Part shown: positions 1 to 4,504 of the stretch, piece by piece
How the letters are laid out: each line of letters opens with the position of its first letter
Numbering within the stretch: position 1 is the first letter of the stretch
NCBI GenBank assembly: GCA_021810735.1
Contig: JAJZIF010000212.1
Coordinates: 1-6,693 of the forward strand
Length of the DNA: 6,693 nt
Direction: 5' to 3'
Source of the DNA: Acidobacteriota bacterium
GTDB lineage: Bacteria > Acidobacteriota > Terriglobia > Terriglobales > Acidobacteriaceae
Position numbers and translations under genes: made by a program
Notes under the pieces: model-generated
The model's database searches: none
The model's input: only the letters and a program-made list of their open reading frames with translations
Told to the model about the DNA's origin: nothing

Positions 1-1
1 T

Positions 2-820
2 CGCGATGTCACTACCGACGTCAGCGTCGATCCAGATCTCCGCGCCTCGGCCACCGTCATTGCGCGGCAGGATCTCGTGCTCTCCGGTCTCGGCTGCATT
101 CCACGCTTCCTCGATATTTTTGCCGACCTCGACAATCGTAAGCATCGCCGTTACGAAATCATCAGCCACCCGGAAATCTTCGACGGCGTGCGCGTTCGTG
201 AAGGCCAGGCCATCGCCGTCATTCGTCACAACGCCCGCGTCATCCTTGCCTGCGAACGCGTCATCCTCAATCTGATGCAGCGCATGAGCGGCATCGCCAC
301 CATGACGCGCAAGTACGTCGACTCCGTCGAAGGAACCAAGGCCCGCATCCTCGACACTCGCAAAACCGTTCCTGGCCTGCGCGTGCTCGACAAGTATGCT
401 GTCCGCTGCGGCGGAGGAGAAAATCACCGCCTCGACCTGTCGGACGGTATCCTCATCAAGAACAACCACATCTCCCTCGGCGGCGGCATCGAGAAAGTCC
501 TTGAGCGCGCCCACAAAAAACGCCAGCCTGGCCAGACCATAGACATCGAAGTCCGCACACAGGAAGAACTCGAACTCGCGATCAATAGTGGTGCCGAATC
601 GCTCCTCCTCGACAACATGACACCTGCCGAAGTCAAAAGAGCCGTCGCCACCGTCCGCTCTCGCGATCTGCCAATTCCCATCGAAGCCTCCGGCGGCATC
701 AACCTTGAGAACGTCCGCAAGTACGCACTGGCCGGCGTCGACTACATTTCCGTCGGCGCACTCACGCACTCGGCGCCCGCTGCTGATCTCAGCATGCGCA
801 TCACAGCGGAGATTTACTAA
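2..820 (+). CDS. nadC: Quinolinate phosphoribosyltransferase (nicotinate-nucleotide pyrophosphorylase, decarboxylating), 5'-truncated by the window edge
   Basis: NadC converts quinolinate and PRPP to nicotinate mononucleotide, CO2 and pyrophosphate, the entry step of de novo NAD synthesis in the cytoplasm. The reading frame is open from base 2 (R-D-V-T-T-D), matching the family's 'GDVTT' segment that normally lies some 15-30 residues from the N-terminus, so only a short N-terminal piece is missing. A GTG at 77 is an internal Val codon, not the start. 272 residues are visible. Family motifs seen: D-T-R-K-T-x-P-G-L (from 353), the G-G-G-E-N-H-R substrate-binding stretch (about 410-430), L-I-K-N-N-H-I (about 452-472), I-E-V (about 546), L-L-L-D-N-M (about 604-621) and the C-terminal E-A-S-G-G-I and S-V-G-A-L-T-H phosphate-binding loops (from about 682 and 750). 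The barrel looks complete and undamaged. The stop TAA lies 4 nt before birA, which suggests one transcript. The identification is close to certain. Confidence 0.96.
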   Translation, partial: RDVTTDVSVDPDLRASATVIARQDLVLSGLGCIPRFLDIFADLDNRKHRRYEIISHPEIFDGVRVREGQAIAVIRHNARVILACERVILNLMQRMSGIATMTRKYVDSVEGTKARILDTRKTVPGLRVLDKYAVRCGGGENHRLDLSDGILIKNNHISLGGGIEKVLERAHKKRQPGQTIDIEVRTQEELELAINSGAESLLLDNMTPAEVKRAVATVRSRDLPIPIEASGGINLENVRKYALAGVDYISVGALTHSAPAADLSMRITAEIY

Positions 821-824
821 TTCC

Positions 825-1628
825 GTGACTCTGGGCTCCATTTTCGAATCTGCGGCCATCGACGCGGCCCTCAGAAACACGCCCTTCGCCGGTCAAATGC
901 ATTTCTTCCCATCCATCCATTCCACCAACACGCATGCCATGGCCGCCGGGGAACACGGCGCTCCGCACGGCAGCGTCTTCTTTGCCGACGAGCAAACCGC
1001 CGGACGCGGACGCAGCTCGCACCAATGGCAGTCACCGGCCGGTTGCGGAATTTATGCCAGTATCCTGCTGCGGCCTACCATCGCTCCCGGAGATGCGCTC
1101 TGGTTCTCACTGGCCGCGGGCTTGGCGGCGCAGGATGCAATCGCACAGGTCACCACTCTCAAGACCGACCTCCGCTGGCCCAATGATCTTATGCTCGGCA
1201 AAAGAAAATTCGGCGGCATCCTCACTGAGATGAATGCCGAAGCCACCCGCATCCGCTATCTGGTCATCGGCATCGGCATCAATGTGTTGCATCCCGCATT
1301 CTCACCCGATCTCGCGCCGATTGCGACTTCGCTGCTCATCGAAACCGGCCTGCCCTGGTCCCGCCAGGAAATCCTCATCGCTTTGCTACAATCGCTGCAC
1401 CGCGAAACATCCGCGCTGTCCGACCCTGCAACCAGCGATGCCGGACAGTCCAGCATTCTCGACCGCGTCGAGGCAATGTCCACATGGGTGCGCGGCAGAC
1501 GCGTACGCGTCGACGAAGGCGAAGGATTCACCGGAGTCACAGAGGGCCTCGACGCACGGGGCTTTCTACGTGTGCGCACGGCTCAAGGTTTGCGCACTGT
1601 CTTCTCCGGCGGCGTGCGCGATTTCTGA
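825..1628 (+). CDS. birA: Biotin--[acetyl-CoA-carboxylase] ligase, monofunctional (no HTH domain)
   Basis: The enzyme activates biotin with ATP to biotinyl-5'-AMP and attaches it to a lysine of carrier proteins, chiefly the BCCP subunit of acetyl-CoA carboxylase. With the GTG at 825 as start the protein has 267 residues. Motifs in order: S-T-N-T (33-36); G-R-G-R (60-63) with W-Q-S-P-A-G, the biotinyl-AMP loop; R-W-P-N-D (118-121, Arg where many relatives have Lys); K-F-G-G-I-L (128-133), whose Lys corresponds to the biotin-contacting Lys of E. coli BirA; G-I-G-I-N (149-153); and a C-terminal SH3-like domain ending S-G-G-V-R (261-265). The frame runs open back to 705 inside nadC, but that upstream part reads as low-complexity shadow and family homology begins after 825. 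A GCGGAG at 806-811 lies 13 nt upstream, a long spacer, so re-initiation after the nadC stop is likely. The E. coli-type N-terminal winged helix is absent, so this BirA should not act as the biotin repressor. Confidence 0.95.
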   Translation: MTLGSIFESAAIDAALRNTPFAGQMHFFPSIHSTNTHAMAAGEHGAPHGSVFFADEQTAGRGRSSHQWQSPAGCGIYASILLRPTIAPGDALWFSLAAGLAAQDAIAQVTTLKTDLRWPNDLMLGKRKFGGILTEMNAEATRIRYLVIGIGINVLHPAFSPDLAPIATSLLIETGLPWSRQEILIALLQSLHRETSALSDPATSDAGQSSILDRVEAMSTWVRGRRVRVDEGEGFTGVTEGLDARGFLRVRTAQGLRTVFSGGVRDF

Positions 1629-1643
1629 GGATGGAGACCACTG

Positions 1644-2471
1644 ATGCTGCTCGTACTCAACGTCAACAACACGAACACTCTCATCGCCATCTACAACCTG
1701 CGCCACGACGGCAGCACTGCCGATCTTCGCGCTACTTGGCGCATCCAGACCCGTCACGGTCAAACCGCTGATGAGTACGGCATCCTCATTCGCAGCCTCC
1801 TCGTAAGTGAAGGCGTCACCTTTGCCTCCATCCAGGACGTCGTCATTGCCTCCGTTGTGCCGCCCCTCGACTGGACCCTCCGCCAGTTCTGCGAACGCTA
1901 CTGCACCACCAGGCCGCTCTTCATCGGTCCCGGCGTCAAAACCGGCCTGCCCATCCTCACGGACAATCCCACCGAGGTCGGCGCCGACCGTGTCGCCAAC
2001 TGTATCGGCGCCTTTCGCCACTATGGCGGGCCCACCGTCGTCGTTGACTTCGGCACCGCCACCAACTTCGATGTCATCTCCCGCAAAGGCGAATTCCTCG
2101 GCGGAGCCATCGCACCAGGCCTTACCATTTCTGCCGAAGCACTCTTTGCGCGCGCCGCGCGCCTGCCTCGTGTTGAAATTCGCAAGCCCACAAAAATCAT
2201 CGGCACCAACACCATAGACAATCTTCAGATTGGCCTCTTCTGGGGCCACATCGGGTTGGTCGACTCCATCCTCGAGCGCATGATCGCCGAACTCGGCCCG
2301 GACACAAAATGCATCGCCACCGGCGGCCTCGCCAGCGTGCTCGCCGCGGAGTCCAAGTACATCACTGAGGTCAACGAGCTGCTTACGCTCGAAGGCCTCC
2401 GCATCGTCTACGAAAATAACCGCGTCAGCAAAGACCGCGCGCACCCCACTCGCGGCGCGCAGCAGGGCTAG
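1644..2471 (+). CDS. coaX: Type III pantothenate kinase (CoaX family) with altered first phosphate motif
   Basis: CoaX phosphorylates pantothenate to 4'-phosphopantothenate, the first step of CoA synthesis, using the ASKHA kinase fold. The protein is 275 residues, slightly longer than usual (about 250-260). Clear family marks: T-A-D-E-Y (41-45); S-V-V-P-P-L (70-75); G-P-G-V-K-T-G-L (95-102); G-A-D-R (113-116) with D115, the expected general base; D-F-G-T-A-T (135-140); G-G-A-I-A-P-G (153-159); G-x-N-T (187-190); A-T-G-G-L-A (225-230) and L-T-L-E-G-L (247-252). The N-terminal motif is unusual: it reads N-V-N-N-T (residues 6-10) where the family has D-x-G-N-T, so the usual Asp6 is Asn (codon AAC at 1659) and the Gly is Asn (AAC at 1665). 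Other departures are Asn141 for the usual Thr in D-F-G-T-A-T-T-F-D and Q-I-G for Q-S-G (195-197). The frame is intact, so this is a diverged protein rather than a broken one. GGAG at 1633-1636, 7 nt before the ATG, is a good ribosome site. birA next to coaX is a recurrent arrangement, and the two are fused in some bacteria. Kinase activity is uncertain. Confidence 0.92.
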   Translation: MLLVLNVNNTNTLIAIYNLRHDGSTADLRATWRIQTRHGQTADEYGILIRSLLVSEGVTFASIQDVVIASVVPPLDWTLRQFCERYCTTRPLFIGPGVKTGLPILTDNPTEVGADRVANCIGAFRHYGGPTVVVDFGTATNFDVISRKGEFLGGAIAPGLTISAEALFARAARLPRVEIRKPTKIIGTNTIDNLQIGLFWGHIGLVDSILERMIAELGPDTKCIATGGLASVLAAESKYITEVNELLTLEGLRIVYENNRVSKDRAHPTRGAQQG

Positions 2472-2472
2472 C

Positions 2473-3177
2473 GTGCGGAACTACTTCAACTACTTCACTG
2501 AGATCGAAGAGCACTTCCAGCGCCGCCGCGGCACCCTGCTCCTGCTCTCCACACTCGACTGGGCGTTGATTGAAACCTGGCGCGATGCCGGGGTGCCGCT
2601 CGAAGCCGTTTTGCGCGGCATCGATGCAGCCTTCGACAAGCACGAATCACGCCCCGCGAAAAGCTCTTCCCGCCGCGTCAACGGTCTCGCCTGGTGTGCG
2701 CAGGCCGTCATGGAAGCCGCCGAAGATATTCAGCAGGCATCCATCGGCATGGCCAAACCTGCGGCCACAACACAAGCACAAGGCTTCGAACACCAGCGCA
2801 TCGCCGCATGGCTCACACAGTGCGCAGACACGCTTGAGGCTGCGCAACTGGAAGGCCTCGCCGCCGAAACCGCACGCGACGTCGTCCTGCGCCTGCGTGA
2901 ACTTGCTACCGAAGCACCCTCCGTCGGCAACAACCTCGAATCCCTCGAACGCAACCTGCTCGTGCTCGAAGAAAAGCTCATGACCGTCATCCTCGCCACC
3001 ACGCCGGAAGCCGACCTCATCGCCCTCAAGGAAGAAAGCGCACGCGAACTCGCTCCCTATCGCCGACGCATGCAGGCCGTGCAGATTCGCCAGATCGAAA
3101 CCCAGTTCCTCCACAAGCGCCTCGTCGACAAGCACAAGCTCCCGCGCCTCAGCCTCTTCTACATGAGCCAGGCATGA
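2473..3177 (+). CDS. Uncharacterised mostly helical protein between coaX and rlmD
   Basis: The function is not recognised. The 234-residue protein starts at GTG 2473, one base after the coaX stop, with AGGG (2464-2467) 5 nt upstream inside the end of coaX. No signal peptide, membrane segment or catalytic motif is visible, so it should be cytoplasmic. It appears to have three parts. An N-terminal block (1-57) reads Y-F-N-Y-F-T-E-I-E-E-H-F, R-R-R-G, S-x-L-D-W-A-L-I-E-x-W and G-V-P-L-E-A-V-L-R-G-I. I have an impression of similar blocks in other Acidobacteriota and Deltaproteobacteria. A middle helical part (68-150) has W-C-A-Q-A-V (74-79) and follows a polar linker (58-67). A charged C-terminal part (150-234) is rich in Glu, Leu, Arg and Lys and may be coiled-coil. 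The D-W-x-L-I-E-x-W ... G-I-P-L pattern loosely recalls DnaD-like helical domains, but that is a weak impression. Its stop overlaps the rlmD start by 4 nt, so the two are probably made together. It is real by codon use, spacing and frame. Confidence 0.85.
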   Translation: MRNYFNYFTEIEEHFQRRRGTLLLLSTLDWALIETWRDAGVPLEAVLRGIDAAFDKHESRPAKSSSRRVNGLAWCAQAVMEAAEDIQQASIGMAKPAATTQAQGFEHQRIAAWLTQCADTLEAAQLEGLAAETARDVVLRLRELATEAPSVGNNLESLERNLLVLEEKLMTVILATTPEADLIALKEESARELAPYRRRMQAVQIRQIETQFLHKRLVDKHKLPRLSLFYMSQA

Positions 3178-4448
3178 AGCTCGAAATCGAAAAGGCCATC
3201 TACGGCGGCGCGGGCCTCGCCCGTCACGAAGGCAAAGCCATCTTCGTCCCGTTCACCCTGCCAGGTGAAGTAATTGAAGCCGAGGTGAAGCACAGCAAAT
3301 CCTCATACGCGGAGGCAAGACTCGCCCAGATTCTCACGCCCTCGCCGCAGCGCGTGCAGCCGGCATGCCAACACTATGGCGTCTGCGGCGGATGCCATTA
3401 TCAGCACGCGAGCTACGAAGAGCAGGTGAGGATGAAAACTGCCATTCTCCGCGAATCGCTCCAGCGCACACGCATGGTAGATATTCCCGAAATCGAAGCT
3501 ATCATTGCCGCACCCCTCGGCTACCGCAACCGGATCCGCCTGCATATCCAGCAAACTCCTTTCGCCCTCGGCTATTTGCACGGGCGCTCGCACAAGTTGC
3601 TTCCCATCCGCGAATGTCCCATCGCAGATCCATCGCTCAATCACGCCATGCACACACTCCAGGACGAGTGCGCGCCGCAATTGTCTTCCTGGGCATGTGA
3701 AATCGAGATCTTCAGTGATCCCTCCGGCGGCAAGTTGCTCATCAGCATCTTTACGCACTCCGATGCTTCCGCCGCTGCACGCAAACTCAATGACCTCTGG
3801 CGCACCCTGCAAGCCGCAGTGCCCACCGTCGCTGGATGCGCCGCCTTCACGCTCCCAAAAGGCAAAGGCTTCCCCACTCTCGCTGCACATGCGGGTGCCA
3901 ATCACCTCGTCTATACCGCCGCGGGCGAACCCTACTGCGTAAGCTTCGGTTCCTTCTTCCAGGTCAATCATTTCCTCATTGACCACATGGTCGCGGAGGT
4001 CTGCAACCATCACGGCGGCGCTCTTGCGTGGGATCTCTTTGCTGGCGTCGGTCTCTTCGCCCGTCAACTCGCGCGCACATTTTCCCAGGTCGTCGCCGTC
4101 GAAGCCGCGCCTGCATCTGTAACCGATTTACGCACAAATCTCCCCAACCAGCGCGTCCTCGCCAAAACTACACTTCAATTCCTCCAGAACGCGGCAAACA
4201 GACCCGCCGCCACTCCCGATTACGTCGTCCTCGACCCTCCCCGCGCCGGGCTAGGCACGCAAGCGGCTGAGCTGCTCGCAAACATCCGTGCCCCGCAAGT
4301 TACTTACGTTTCCTGCGACCCAGCAACGCTCTCCCGCGACCTCTCATCGTTGCTAAAATCCGGTTACCGCCTGCGGAAACTGCAGCTCATCGACCTGTTT
4401 CCGCAGACGTTTCATCTGGAAACAATCGCGCACCTGTCGCTCGCCTAG
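3174..4448 (+). CDS. rlmD: 23S rRNA (uracil-5-)-methyltransferase, RlmD/RumA type (TrmA family)
   Basis: The enzyme transfers a methyl group from S-adenosylmethionine to C5 of a uridine in 23S rRNA (U1939 for E. coli RlmD). The target here is inferred, as RlmCD-type dual specificity cannot be excluded. The 424-residue protein has an N-terminal TRAM RNA-binding domain (about 1-55) and a four-cysteine iron-sulfur motif, C65-x5-C71-x2-C74 with C148 (E-C-P-I). A central RNA-binding part follows, then the Rossmann methyltransferase domain: S-F-F-Q-V-N (260-265), D-L-F-A-G-V-G-L-F for SAM binding (287-295) and V-L-D-P-P-R-A-G (352-359). S-C-D-P-A-T-L (380-386) carries the nucleophile C381, and H-L-E-T-I-A (414-419) carries E416 as probable general base. 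All key residues are present. The ATG overlaps the preceding TGA (ATGA, 3174-3177). Only a weak GAG (3165-3167) lies upstream, so translation probably depends on coupling to the preceding gene. Confidence 0.95.
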   Translation: MKLEIEKAIYGGAGLARHEGKAIFVPFTLPGEVIEAEVKHSKSSYAEARLAQILTPSPQRVQPACQHYGVCGGCHYQHASYEEQVRMKTAILRESLQRTRMVDIPEIEAIIAAPLGYRNRIRLHIQQTPFALGYLHGRSHKLLPIRECPIADPSLNHAMHTLQDECAPQLSSWACEIEIFSDPSGGKLLISIFTHSDASAAARKLNDLWRTLQAAVPTVAGCAAFTLPKGKGFPTLAAHAGANHLVYTAAGEPYCVSFGSFFQVNHFLIDHMVAEVCNHHGGALAWDLFAGVGLFARQLARTFSQVVAVEAAPASVTDLRTNLPNQRVLAKTTLQFLQNAANRPAATPDYVVLDPPRAGLGTQAAELLANIRAPQVTYVSCDPATLSRDLSSLLKSGYRLRKLQLIDLFPQTFHLETIAHLSLA

Positions 4449-4463
4449 CGCCTCTGTTCCGGC

Positions 4464-4493
4464 TCTCCGGCAGTGCTCGAAGCTAGCCGGAGG
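4464..4493 (+). promoter_or_regulatory. Inverted repeat covering the comEC ribosome-binding site
   Basis: CTCCGGC (4465-4471) is perfectly complementary to GCCGGAG (4486-4492), giving a 7-bp stem, with a possible extra U-G pair (4464/4493). The 14-nt loop (4472-4485) can form a small inner GCT/AGC stem (4475-4477 with 4481-4483). The right arm contains the GGAGG Shine-Dalgarno sequence of comEC, so the folded mRNA would hide it. No T-run follows, so it does not look like an intrinsic terminator. The pairing is seen directly; a regulatory role is inferred. Confidence 0.45.
4489..4493 (+). promoter_or_regulatory. Shine-Dalgarno GGAGG that sets the comEC start
   Basis: GGAGG lies 11 nt before the GTG at 4505 and is the strongest ribosome-binding match in the 56-nt gap after rlmD. 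The comEC frame has an in-frame TAG at 4484-4486, so the start must lie downstream of it. The next in-frame candidates, TTG 4577 and ATG 4586, have no comparable site and would remove the first residues before the first membrane helix. Confidence 0.7.
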
Positions 4494-4504
4494 CAAATTC
4501 AGCA

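Noticed and set aside
705..824. Possible N-terminal extension of birA
   Set aside because: These codons overlap the conserved end of nadC and read as non-homologous Ser/Arg/Thr sequence; biotin-ligase similarity begins after the GTG at 825.
1566..2444. Long open frame on the minus strand opposite coaX
   Set aside because: It mirrors the coaX codons; the composition is Gly/Ala/Asp/Glu-rich with no family motif, while the plus strand has an unmistakable CoaX protein.
3303..4067. Long open frame on the minus strand opposite rlmD
   Set aside because: Antisense shadow of a gene with all RlmD motifs; C-ending codons on the plus strand remove stops from this opposite frame.
4464..4493. Intrinsic terminator after rlmD
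   Set aside because: The stem is real but is followed by CAAATTCAG rather than a T-run, and its right arm is the comEC ribosome site.
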